This document shows, piece after piece, positions 25,198 through 36,000 of a stretch of DNA of 64,000 bases (its first letter is position 1; every line of letters begins with the position of its first letter). This DNA is from Morinoia aosen (lineage: Eukaryota > Arthropoda > Malacostraca > Amphipoda > Talitridae), in contig CM059559.1 of the NCBI GenBank assembly GCA_030386875.1, forward strand, positions 7,313,177 to 7,377,176, in the 5' to 3' direction. The position numbers and the translations under genes were made by a program. The notes below the pieces were generated by a model that made no database searches, was not told where the DNA came from, and was given only the letters and a program-made list of their open reading frames with translations.

Positions 25198-25304
25198 CCA
25201 GTCTAACTTTTTCGCCGCCTGCACGCATGTTTTCACCGCTCAAATAATTAAATCGCTTTGGGCGGCGAAAAACATGCATGCTCCGGCGATAAAGTTAGAC
25301 TGGG
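25198..25304. mobile_element. palindromic foldback element PAL107, copy 2
   Basis: It begins CCAGTCTAACTTTTTCGCC and ends AAAGTTAGACTGGG, with inner arms GCACGCATGTTTTCACCGC and GCGGCGAAAAACATGCATGC around an AATAATTAAATCG centre. It is the best preserved at the outer ends together with copy 1. Confidence 0.8.
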
Positions 25305-25890
25305 AATGTTTACTGTCGAAAGTCTGCAAATTTGCATTTTCATTTGCATCAGCCATCTGCGCAACGTTGGATATTTTGATAGAAATATTTCCCTTTGTGA
25401 ACTCGAATTCATGTCCCATTTTGATCCAACTCCAAAAGGCATTTGTGCATCGACGAGCTTTCACAGGAAAACATTTCGATGTTTTACTCTGGAAAATATC
25501 GTTTGAAAACTATCGGAGAAATATTGAGCTATGGGAATCGCTCGATCGATGCAATGACATGTAGAATTCAGGAAGTTTTTACGCATGAGCTAAAGTAGTT
25601 GAATTAATAAATTAGCATATAATGATGCAAGGAAAATTAGCGTGATCCACATATATTTCATAAATAATCAGAAACCAAAAACTGGTTTCGAAATTTTACT
25701 CCAGTTTGAGACATCCGTTCTGAAACAACTCAAAATTAAGTAAGAAATATCAAATTCTAGTTTGAAAGACACCGATTATTTGGAATTTTTTCCATACTTT
25801 CAAAAAGAACTGCGTCGATCAGCGTGCACTTATGAAATTTTTAGAACTTTACGGTGCATCACAACGGTGGGGACATCATCAAATATCTGT
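25305..25890. other. no recognisable gene
   Basis: Overlapping short open frames on both strands; none has a recognisable domain. Confidence 0.45.
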
Positions 25891-25894
25891 TCTG

Positions 25895-26245
25895 CTGAAC
25901 TTCACTGCTGGCACTTCACAGCAGACACTTTACTGCAGACACTTCATGAGTATACACTAAACTGCAGATACTTCCAGAGTAGAAACTTTACAACAGATAT
26001 TTTATTAGCAGACACTTTACTACAGATACTTCCAGAGTATAAACTTTACTACAGATACTTCATGAGTAGACACTTTACTAACTTCGAAAGTAGACACTAC
26101 TACAGACACTTCAAGAGTAAACACTTAGCTACAGACACTTCAAGAGCAGACACTTCACAGGAGACACTTCACAGCAGACAGTTCAGGAGAAGACACTTCA
26201 CTGCAGACACTTCAAGAGCAGACATTTCACTGCTGACACTCAATC
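25895..26245 (+). repeat. degenerate 12-13 bp minisatellite GCAGACACTTCA
   Basis: More than 20 variants of (A/G)CAGACACTT(C/T)A, often separated by CTGC, CTAC or AGAGTA, giving 12-, 24- and 36-bp spacings. A 170-codon open frame across it (25762-26274) is due to the repeat. Confidence 0.8.
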
Positions 26246-26279
26246 CACGCATACTTTTCTACTCAAAGCCCTAAAGTTT

Positions 26280-28705
26280 TATTCCTACGATTCAAAAACA
26301 CTTCTAAGTTCCTTACAACTCGCCACGCGTCAAGCTAACGCACCTTAAACGCTTCCGTTAACCACTCAGTGCTTTTCGTTTCTATGTCGAACTCATCGTC
26401 GCCACGCTCACACTCCTCTCTTCATACAGCAGCATAGCTTCTTGTGCCATTTATTGTACAGGATATGTGCGTTAACATTGGCGCTGTTAGTTATCTGCCC
26501 ATTGCTAAAATTCATACATAACTAGTTTATTTATCATTAACAAAACAGATGTTATTTTTTTCAGGTAGCACCGGAATTTGGGGAGTGATATGCACTAGGA
26601 ATTTTCCATGCACTTAAACTACACCCGAATTAAATATATTCTCTTAAAGATCCCTACCTAATTTAACAATCTATTGTCTTTAAAAAACAGACCCAGAAAA
26701 ACTCAATTATTTTCTAAGTAATTTCCATTTATGTTTAAATTTTGATTTCATGTAGGGGACCGTCCCGTAAAATTTAAGCTAATAATGTCAATTTTAACGA
26801 ATTTGACTGAAATTCAATTTATCAGCAATAAATTCGTAATCGTTAGATTTTAAGATTGACAGGATCCCAGATTTGTACATTTTCCTCCTACTAGAAGTTA
26901 AGTAAACTCATCATGTGCCATGCTCTCAATGATAGTTTCCGCTCACTCAAACGGCGCTGCTTAAAATATTATTTCTAAAATAGATGAGTTGTTCCCGCTT
27001 GCACACAAATATTCTTACAACGTGTTGAGTATATGGCTTGAACTGCGCTAGCCTTATATTTTGTTCAGCGCCTTTAAAGATATGAAAACGATATTATTCT
27101 TTCATATTAATTACTCAAAATAACTTGCGACACACGAGCAAAGATTGCAAACCAAGCTACTAGAATTTCCCACCGTGCGCTAAATTCGAGATCCATGTTT
27201 CGCTGGCCTAGCTGCACCGGTGGAAGCTGTACAAATAATTGATTTATGGTTGGGTACAAGCCAGCGACACCACAGTAAGTTGTGCTGTCAATTCTGGCCC
27301 CGAAGTACCGGGGACACGCGTCTAGCTCACTAAGGGCGTGCGAAGGCAGTGGCGCGCTTCGTATTAAATTGCAACGCCTCCAAATTTAATCGCTGTCTGC
27401 TCCCGATAAAATTATCGACACGAGAGTAGTTTTAAAGGCCCTCGCGACCGTTTATTTCCTTTTATTTAAAGCGACACGCTAGGCTCCAGCAGGCACCGGC
27501 ACTCTTGAAAAGACGAGGCGCTTAAAATTGCTTTGGTCGCTGTGCAGATTATACAGCAACGCGCGCTTCAAAGGCAGCGGAATTAACGGAAATCATTCGA
27601 ACTTCCATGAAAGGTGTGACTAGGCGTTATTTCATTAATATATTCAATTTGGAATATGTGTTAAGGTATCAATGTTACAACTTGTTGAACAAATTAAAAT
27701 TAAAATTTTTTCAGGTCGAATGACTTTTACAAGCTCAGTAAAACTTTTCATCTGAAAGGCACATTAACACTTATTATTATTTGGCTCCTATAAAGGTCAT
27801 ACAGTTCAAGACTTATAATACGTTTTCGTAAACTTATAAGAGTTTCCCTCCATTCACTCTGAAAATAAGTGGCAAGAATCTGCATCACAAAATTATGGCT
27901 GAACCCAAGAACTGAAGCATATGGCACATCGGCTCTACAGAACGAAACATTGAGTGTTAAGCTTCTATCTATAATGTTACGATGAAAACCGTTGTAATTT
28001 ATATACCATATCTTTGTATGAGGATTTACTCTGCAGAATAGAGTGAAGTTGTACATCAGGATAAGAATGTGAAATTGGTAGTACATGATTTACCCTTTTT
28101 TGTATAAGATACCCTCCTGATAATGCGTTCAGGACGAGTTAGAAAAGTGAAAAGTACTATTTTGCTTAGGTAGACATCAGATGTTCCCTTGGTAAAATGA
28201 TTTCATGGGTTAAGATATAGGTTGCAAAGGCAAACAATTGCTGTTCAAACAATTTAATTAAAAAATTACATTCTAAATAAATATGCTTCTTGACAGTTGA
28301 TAGAAAATTTAAGGTCAGAAAATCAAAAGTAAAAGAATTATTTACGAGAAACTAAGGATTTCTCAATGTAACGACTTAGTTAAGGGTCATGTCTTCATTC
28401 ATGTTGATAGCGTCAATAACCTTTATGGCATGCTCGAAAGAAGGATTATCAATAAGGTTAAAGAAAGATTACTTCGAGCGGTAAAGTGGTGTCACGAAAA
28501 TCTTCAACTGTCTCACATTATCCATTTATGTTGAAAAAGTTCTTTCTCATCCTTTCATTCAAAATAAATGTCTGGTGTTTAGTTCGTAATTGGGATGCAT
28601 GTGAGAGAGGAAAAGAGACCGCATAAAAAACGAAAACCGTGAATAGAAAAACGTAAAAATAAGACTTTAAGTGTTTCATGATGCAGTCCATCTGGATTTT
28701 CGAAC
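26280..28705. other. no recognisable gene; GC-richer patch at 27180-27600
   Basis: Most is AT-rich. The patch at 27180-27600 has higher GC and contains CCCCGAAGTACCGGGG, but I could not read a domain in any frame. It may be regulatory or an unrecognised exon. The open frame at 27748-28086 (minus strand, 112 codons) has no recognised similarity. Confidence 0.35.
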
Positions 28706-28709
28706 AATT

Positions 28710-28785
28710 CACGTCGTCGTAGAAGCGAAGCTACTGGCGTAAGTTCTTCTTAGGCTATTTGGCCTCGCTAAGTACCGCGACACGC
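28710..28785 (+). repeat. GTAGCG...GCGTAAGTT family fragment
   Basis: CGTCGTCGTAGAAGCGAAGC followed by TACTGGCGTAAGTTCTTC corresponds to the core of the foldback family at 51.8 kb; the following CTCGCTAAGTACCGCGACAC is divergent. Confidence 0.45.
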
Positions 28786-31700
28786 AGCAGAGTTAAATCT
28801 TTCAAGTTGATTATGAACTCAGCCAGCGGTGTTGCTGCTTAAATCAATGAAAAATCCGACCCCCGGCCGGCGCTCCATGCGAGAGTGCATCGATCGCAGA
28901 TGTTACTTCGCTGCGAGTAGAAAAACAAGAGTTTTCTTGCGTACAAATGTTGACGCAATTGTCGAGCTGATCAATGGTAACTGAAGTGATTAGTGGCGAA
29001 GTCACGCAGGGGAGAGTCGCACATTTTTTCCGATGAGAAATTTACGCTTTATTGCAACTTTAAATTGACGCTCAAGAGTTGTCCTTTCCTAAACGCACGA
29101 AAAATTTTTTTCAAACAAATTCTTACGGAATTTTCTTCCAAAATGCACGCCTATCCATAATTTGCATTTCCACTAATTAAGCTCGGTCAAATTTGCTTTT
29201 TTCCTTAATATGTTCTTATTTCTAATATTTCGTTTCATCTATTTATTGATCCAAACATGATTTCTTCTAAATGGTCGATCACTGAATTAACTTCTCCAGA
29301 CCGCGTGTTGTATTTCTACCTTGATTTCAAATTCTTCCGCTTAAAACTTGCCTTTTTCAGGAAAATCAATAATATATCAGTTAATCAGTTACTGTGGAAA
29401 CTTTTGCTTTTGTTGAAATAATAGCAGCATATATAATTATTTTATATCCCATAAGTTATAATATAATATCTAATAAATTAAAATATAATATGTTATAATT
29501 TACGTTAGCTGATCTATTCAAGAGCTTTATACTGTATCCTTATTCGAAGAAGGTAGAAAATAAGTTTAGTAATTCTACGCATGAAAGTTATTCATATATT
29601 ATATTAACTAAGGCAATATTTCAATGATCTTGCGTAACTACGCCTACGAAGGCTCATAATAATTGTCTTGGTAATATTTTTATCTGTACAAAAGCTTGCC
29701 TCGTTTAACCTGCGAAAAAAGAGCTTATAAACTATCCTGCTCAGAATATTCAAAGAAATCTTTCAAATTTAGACACCGGAACAGTCCGGGGCTGCAATTT
29801 CATTCTCATTTTCATTTCAGCTTATCGCAAGCGCTTCCGTTCGCATCGATCGCATACCTAGCATAAAGAAACAAATCACATATATTTGCAGGCTGAAACG
29901 ACAGTTGAAACTCATTTGTGAATAACTTTGTACCAACTGGAAGGCTTTCGATCCCGATGATTCATCATCAATACATGTCAAACAAAGCAAAAAAAAAAAA
30001 TAAACTGGACCTCCAAATGGCCTCCATCCACAAATGTTTAATGGAAACGCACGGATGAGAAGCTCCCATTGATTGGTGTGTCGGGTATCAGACTTTACTC
30101 TAACAGCGCTGCACGTTCGAATGAATATGAGATTTCATTCGCAGTAAGCACTCAAATAACAAGGGGTATAGAGGTTGTGGAGCCCGATGCTCGATCATTT
30201 CGCTGCAGGTTTTTGCGTTCTAATAGACTTCCAACTCGGTAAGTTGAACTCATTGCAGTCGGAGTTTTGTCTCATAGCGTGAAGGTTTTCTAAAATCGCA
30301 TTTTTTAGACTGGTACTGGCATCAGGCTGTCACGGACATCACAATGAGGAAAGAAATGCATCGGCATTTTACACGAGCACATTAGGGTACAAATTCGGCA
30401 AGAAGTGAGATATACCAGAGCTGTTAACATGAAAGGATTTTGGAATACACCTTCACGGTGGAGGATTGTGGCGTAAAAGAACGACTCGTTGTGCTTACCA
30501 TGACGAATAACTTTCACTATTCAGTATTCATTTATGAAGCTGTCGAATTTTCCGAAAAATAAATTCCCACTCTCTGCTGGTCATAGAGGATGAATTAGGT
30601 TATTTGGTCGCTCTTGGTTATGGCGCGATCGGTAGAACACGCATGAACTATTCACGGCACAAATGATTCGAATTTATTAACTATAAATACCAATATTTTG
30701 TTATCGGAAAGAATTTAAATGGGATACTGTAATAAAATAACAATTTTTTGAAAACTGTTACCTTAAGGTTACTACGGAAGCAAAGAAACTTGATAAATGA
30801 GTAAAATTTGCTTTGAATTGTTCGATAATAACGTATGTGTCTAAGAGATCAGTTAATTCTGTAAATAATACATGAATAGTTGAAGGCGCCACACACCTTC
30901 ACTTGGCATCACCGGCCTTAGTTATTCATTTACCACCATTTTACTGAACATAAATAGTCAACAGGAGCACATTCAGGTTTGAAATTATAGTCTTTAAGTT
31001 TACATTTTTTGTTTCTGCTGGTCAACATCACATGGAACAGTAATTGGGAGCCAATGGTAGCACAACGAGATAATGGCCACGGCTGAATGGCAACGGCAGT
31101 AATAATGAACGGCTACGGGTTGAAAATAATATGAGTCTCGTTCTGCAAATAAAGGAAAGACATAAGTAAACTAAGCATTAACTTTGTTCCTACACTCGTA
31201 AAATCTAACAATAAATCATTACAGAATATTCAGTCACGGTTCAAATCAAATATAACAGTTAATGAATCTATATAGAATAATCACAAAATGTAGGCACAAT
31301 TATTACGAGTCACACCGGTAAAAGTACACGATCAAATAATCCGTGTTCATCACAGACACGGGTATCCTACTTCTTAACTGGGGTCAAAATTTAGAACTGC
31401 GGCAACAATAGTTTTACTAGATTGAAGGTTTGTCGAAAATATGACACCTTAACTAACTATCTAAATTGATTCGATAATGCCCGCTTCATTTTTCAATATT
31501 TCATTTATGATCTAGGTTTCAGGGGATGAATTTTTAGTAAAAAATTGCGGTTGTCCCGATTCACGAACCGGAATTTCCCTAAAAACTGCGGTCATGAGCC
31601 CCAGTCGACTACTCTGGGGGCTACTTTTTTCTGAAGACAGTACGGCACTCATAATTATTATAACTAAAATAAAAGTCAACGAAGCGCACGAAGATTAAAA

Positions 31701-31940
31701 ATGTTCATTGGCCTCACAGAATTTCTCTTTGTACGCTATTCTGCAACTTTCAGAATTTCTTTTCCCTTTATCTGTTTTGAATAATAACTGAGGCGATGTG
31801 TAATGTCAATGCTCTGTGGTTAAGGAGCAATCACAGCTATTTTATGAAGTACTTTATGATACGCATCCCTTATGACATACTTTGAGATGATGAACTTGAA
31901 GAAAATTAAAATTCCAAGGATATTAATCATATTTAATAGG
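28786..31940. other. no recognisable gene
   Basis: AT-rich DNA with a very AT-rich low-complexity stretch at 29400-29510. A moderately GC-rich patch at 28855-29030 shows no readable domain. Confidence 0.4.
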
Positions 31941-31943
31941 AAA

Positions 31944-31973
31944 GCGTTTCGGAGTCTTTCTCCATCATCAGTT
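31944..31973 (-). ncRNA. candidate hammerhead ribozyme core (PLE type)
   Basis: On the minus strand CTGATGA (31965-31971) is followed by T, GGAG, loop AAAGA, CTCC and GAAACG (ending near 31945). This is the conserved hammerhead order CUGAUGA, stem II, GAAAC, with a 4-bp stem II. Minimal hammerheads of this type are known from Penelope-like retroelement terminal repeats. Stems I and III are not convincingly visible, so it may be a degraded copy or a chance match. Confidence 0.4.
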
Positions 31974-31979
31974 CAAAAA

Positions 31980-33285
31980 AGTACAAATCATTATGTCTGA
32001 AATAAAAGATCCAAAACAAAATGTTTGAAGGCGTCATTAACCGACCCGGTCGAATATATGCCTTATGATTTGGCATACCTTATGAAATACCTTATGATAT
32101 TCTATGACGTATCTTCATTTACCGTCAAAATATCAACGTTGCGTTCTTCCAAAGTTCTTGGAGTTTGGATAAGTGTCGAGCGTTTGTTTAAAATCTCAAC
32201 TTCAAGATACATAATTTGTGTTTTAATTAATTAACATCTTTATTCATGAGAATTAAATATTGCAGTTTTAGACATATGAACGCATAAGTAAGAAAAATAA
32301 ATTATCGGTCGCTTGCAATAATCGTTATTTTAGTGCCTGACTTAGGAAAGACGACAAGTTTTAGTGGACTGCCACGATGAAAACATTTTTTGGGGGCATA
32401 TTTCTCGTGCTTAAGTACTTGGGTTTCTAGACGAGAATAAGTTTTAAGTTTCTAGGTAGTTTTTTCATCATTAAAAAACTTTTATCAAAAATTTGTGGCC
32501 CCTGAGAACGAAATTAACATGCATCAAATTGTAATTGTCACCATTTTAAAGTTTACGAATTAACAAACCTTAATGGCAAGAAAGAGTGCGAGGAAACGCT
32601 TAATTTTTACCCGGAATATTGAAATTTTAAGGTGCCTTGTGTGAACCATCAATGCAGGACTGCAGTTATGCGTTAAATATAAAATAAAATTGCCTCCTAG
32701 TGTGTGTTGTCACCTATCCCTTTTTTTCCTGAATTTTTGTATCTGAATTTGAACATTTTCCGAGAAGAATTTTTGGACCGAGGGGAACTTAACAGTACAT
32801 CCACATACGTAAGGACACAAGCAGCGTTGTGTTCAATGAACGCAGTAGATGTAAAACATAAACTAATTGATGTTTTAATCAGCTTGGTCCGACTCAGCCA
32901 CGCGTGTTGAAAAAGAGTCGAAACGAAAAGAAACGAAGGGCTCTTGATGTTCCTTTGCTCTGCGATGGTCAAATTATTAAAACAATTTTTTTCCATGCAT
33001 TTAACAGTGCAATATAAGCGACGTGATTCAATTTTATGAAGGTGAAAAAATTTTCTGGCTCACGATATTCCCTTAAGAAATTCCCTTGGAAAGTTTTGCC
33101 AGGCATAATTTTCTGGCCTAATTTTTCTTCTGCTTCCATTACGTTTTTTAGCGGAGAATGTGACCACTAATTTAAGGAGCCTAATTTCTGCAGCTGAATT
33201 GTCTGGCGCAGAATTTTTTGAGACAAGTGAGATTTTTGTGCTAATTTTGCTTATGCATATTAATGCGGCAAGATTATTACAATGA
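31980..33285. other. no recognisable gene
   Basis: AT-rich. The segment 33040-33230 repeats TTTTCTGGC-type words loosely, possibly a very old array. Confidence 0.4.
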
Positions 33286-33289
33286 GCAA

Positions 33290-34035
33290 ACCTTGGGCGT
33301 GTTATTTTCCAAGCTATTCTGTAGGTCTGTGTTATTTTCCCAGCTATTCTGAAGGGCTGTGTTATTTAACCAGCTATTCTGTAGGTCTTTGTTATTTTCC
33401 ATGCTATTCTGTAGGTCTGTGTTATTTTCCCAGCTATTCTGAAGGGCTGTGTTATTTAACCAGCTATTCTGTAGGTCTTTGTTATTTTCCATGCTATTCT
33501 GTAGGTCTGTGTTATTTTCCCAGCTATTCTGTAGGCTTGTGTTATTTTCCCGGCTATTCTGTGGTCCTGTGTTCTTTTCCCAGCTATTCTGAAGGTCTGT
33601 GTTATTTAACCAGATATTCTGTAGGTCTGTGTTATTTAACCAGCTATTCTGTAGGCTTGCGTTATTTTCCCAGCTATTCTGTGGTCCTGTGTTATTTCCC
33701 AAGCTATTCTGTAGGTCTGTGTTATTTTCCCGGCTATTTTGTGGTCATGTGTTATTTTCCAAGCTATTCTGTAGACCTGTGTTATTTTCCCGGCTATTAT
33801 GTAGGCCTGTGTTATTTTCCCGGCTGTTTTGTTGTCCTGTGTTATTTTCCGGTTATTCTGTAGGCCTGTGTTATTTTCCCGGCTATTCTGTAGTTCTGTA
33901 GGCCTGTGCTATTTTCCCAGCCATTCTGTAGGCCTGTGTTATTTTCCCGGCTATTCTGTAGGCCTGTGTTATTTTCCCGGCTGTTTTGTTGTCCTGTGGT
34001 ATTTTCCCAGTTATTCTGTATGTCTGTGTAGTTGA
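33290..34035 (+). repeat. 30-bp minisatellite, about 25 units, open on both strands
   Basis: The unit is TGTGTTATTTTCCCAGCTAT then TCTGTAGGTC. In the left part it is organised as a 90-bp trimer (a TTTAACCAGC unit, a TTTTCCATGC unit and a TTTTCCCAGC unit) repeated at about 33348-33530. Because 30 is divisible by three it reads as a 193-codon forward frame (repeat YSVGLCYFPS) and a 141-codon reverse frame (repeat NSWENNTDLQ). Neither has flanking coding context. Confidence 0.92.
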
Positions 34036-34374
34036 AATACTGGACTATTTCAATAATCACCGCGGCAAACTTGCTAGCTGGCATTGTGCAGCAACACAGC
34101 CAAGACATGAAACACAATAATATTACACAAGTCTGGATGATACACTGGGCCATTTCGACAGTCACCACCTTAAATTTACTTGCAGTTATTTTACTGCGAC
34201 GCAGCCATGACATGATACAATAGCTGCGACGCTGCCGAAGTCGCATTCTTCTTGCAATACTTGAATGAAACTATGAGCGATCTCGTGGTGGTGAGAGTCG
34301 AAATTGTCAAGTGTATCATCCTTAAATTAGGTGGTCAATGTTTTAACAGTTTTTATTTATGACCACTAGCTGTG

Positions 34375-34660
34375 GTTATTGGTGGAGCCCATTAAACTCA
34401 GTCTTATGGAGATTGGCTGAGCTCTTAAATTAAGATCTTGAACCTCTAATGTTCTATGGAGATTAGCAGAGCCCTTACATAAAGACCTTGAACCTTGAAT
34501 GGTCAATGGTGATTGGCGGAGCCCTAGAAATTTAATTGGTCTATGGTCATTGGTGAAACACTAAAACCTTAAATGGTCTATTGGGATTGGCTGAGCCCTT
34601 GAGTTAAGCCCTTAAACCTTAAATGGTCTACAATAATTGGAGTAGCCCTTGAACTAAGAC
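34375..34660 (+). repeat. degenerate tandem repeat, unit about 60 bp, 5 copies
   Basis: Recurring order: GG..ATTGGCTGAGCCCTT, AATTAAGACCTTGAACCTT, AATGGTCTATG. The copies vary by indels. Confidence 0.75.
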
Positions 34661-34879
34661 TCGTTCAAGATTCAATTAGCGCTGAATAAGTTTAGTTTTC
34701 GATTAGATTCTTGGATTCTTGGGTGTTTATAATTATTGCAACGTAAGCCATACCAGACGCTGCACCGTTTTTTTTATAATTTCCGAATCTGTTGTTATGT
34801 ACAGATGCACTCAATTTTCTGTCCTTTCCCTAGTGCGTGAAAAAATTCGCCTCGAACTAAAAATAACCAACCAGTCATC

Positions 34880-34986
34880 TCAGTAAATCTTTTTCGCCGG
34901 CGCATGCATGTTTCTCGCCGCCAAAGCTGTTTAATTACTTGGGTGGCAAAAAAAATGCATGCACGCTGCGAAAAAGTTAGACTGGG
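34880..34986. mobile_element. palindromic foldback element PAL107, copy 3
   Basis: Left arm: CAGTAAATCTTTTTCGCC, GGCGCATGCATGTTTCTCG. Right arm: GGTGGC.AAAAAAATGCATGC and GCGAAAAAGTTAGACTGGG. The left outer end has drifted relative to the right. Confidence 0.75.
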
Positions 34987-35521
34987 ATGGTCAAACTTCA
35001 TGTTTGATCATTTTAAATGTCTGCCCCATGTGTTTGAATTGACTTTGTGTGGTTTAACGTTTAACATTTAAGTACAGAGCCTCATGTCTGGCTGAGTAAA
35101 TGTAGAATTTGTAACGAATTTCCATTACGACAACGTACATCTCTGCATCATTGTAGTGAGGAACTTCTAACGACGTTCATCTCCACACTAATGATAGTTA
35201 TTATTTTCCTCCGCATGTGAAATAATTCGCAAAGCCTATTACGCTTTGAATTACAAGACTTATCGATGCCCACAATTTCCAATAGTTGTCCGTGAGCTAC
35301 ACAAATTCCGCAACTTTTTTACCCAACAAAATTATGAAGTTATTTCCACTCACGAAAAATCCTTGTGAAATAGCATCATTTCTACCTGGAAAGGAATTTT
35401 CACCAAAATAATGTTTCCTCTGCCTTATTCCAACAGTGACAACAGTGACAACGGTGACAAATAGTGTGATCTCGAGAATTCAAAGCCCTTTTTTTACGAA
35501 AGTTGACCTCGTGCTTTTCAG
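34987..35521. other. sequence before exon A, including its splice acceptor
   Basis: No gene recognised. A small array of AACAGTGAC/AACGGTGAC units lies at 35431-35460, and the acceptor tract CTCGTGCTTTTCAG ends at 35521. Confidence 0.5.
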
Positions 35522-35660
35522 TCAGTGGCTCCCGGCAGACTGTGTGGACGGAAATTGGCGGCCGGGCCGAGCTACCGTGTCCGGCACAGCCGACCGTGCG
35601 GGGCGACCGGGCTGTGCTTGTGCTCTGGTACCGTGAGAGCCGCACCGAGCCCGTATACAG
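35522..35660 (+). CDS. sidestep-like Ig-superfamily receptor, exon A (Ig1, first half)
   Basis: The exon encodes the B-to-C strand part of a V-type Ig domain: VWTEIGGRAELPCPAQP with the first Ig cysteine, then RAVLVLWYRE with the core tryptophan, ending EPVY. That order is characteristic of the first Ig domain of sidestep (side) proteins, cell-surface Ig receptors of arthropods involved in axon guidance. The acceptor is CTTTTCAG (ends 35521), the donor GTCAGT at 35661. It enters in phase 1, usual after a signal-peptide exon, and leaves in phase 2, matching exon B exactly. GC-rich coding sequence stands out from its AT-rich surroundings. The last 20-25 bp with the donor are duplicated three times downstream. 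The signal-peptide exon was not found. Confidence 0.85.
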
Positions 35661-36000
35661 GTCAGTACCGTGTACCAGGTCAGTACCGTGTACCCGGCCA
35701 GCACAGTGTACCAAGTCAGTACCGTGCCGTGTACCGAGCCTGTACCGTATACCAAGTCAGTATCGGGAGAGCCGCACCGAGCCTGTATACAGGTCAGTAC
35801 CGTGCACCAGGTCAGTACCGTGTACCAAGTCAGTACCGTGCCGTGTACCGGGCCTGTACCGTGTACCAAGTCAGTACCGGGAGAGCCACACCGAGCCTGT
35901 CTACAGGTCAGTACCGTTTACCGGGTCTGTACCGGGAGAACCGCACCGAGCCTGTCTACAGGTCAGTACCGTGTACCATGTCAGTACCGTGTACCAGGCA
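35641..36000 (+). repeat. array made from the exon A 3' end and its splice donor
   Basis: The exon end GAGAGCCGCACCGAGCC.GT with the junction ACAG/GTCAGT recurs with donors at 35793, 35907 and 35962, besides the original at 35661. Between them run 18-bp units GTCAGTACCGTGTACCAG. Distances from the first donor are 132, 246 and 301 bp. The first two are multiples of three and the frame of exon A stays open through them, so donors 2 and 3 could in principle add 44 or 82 residues without a frameshift; the fourth would shift frame. Which donor is used cannot be told from sequence. Confidence 0.9.

Noticed and set aside
25762..26274. 170-codon open frame
   Set aside because: It follows the 12-bp repeat and has no recognisable domain or splice context.
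33277..33863. 193-codon forward and 141-codon reverse frames
   Set aside because: Both derive from the 30-bp array and overlap on opposite strands.
35522..35869. Minus-strand 115-codon and other-frame 159- and 112-codon ORFs at exon A
   Set aside because: They arise because the 18-bp filler is open in several frames; only the frame with LPCPAQ and LVLWY fits Ig1.
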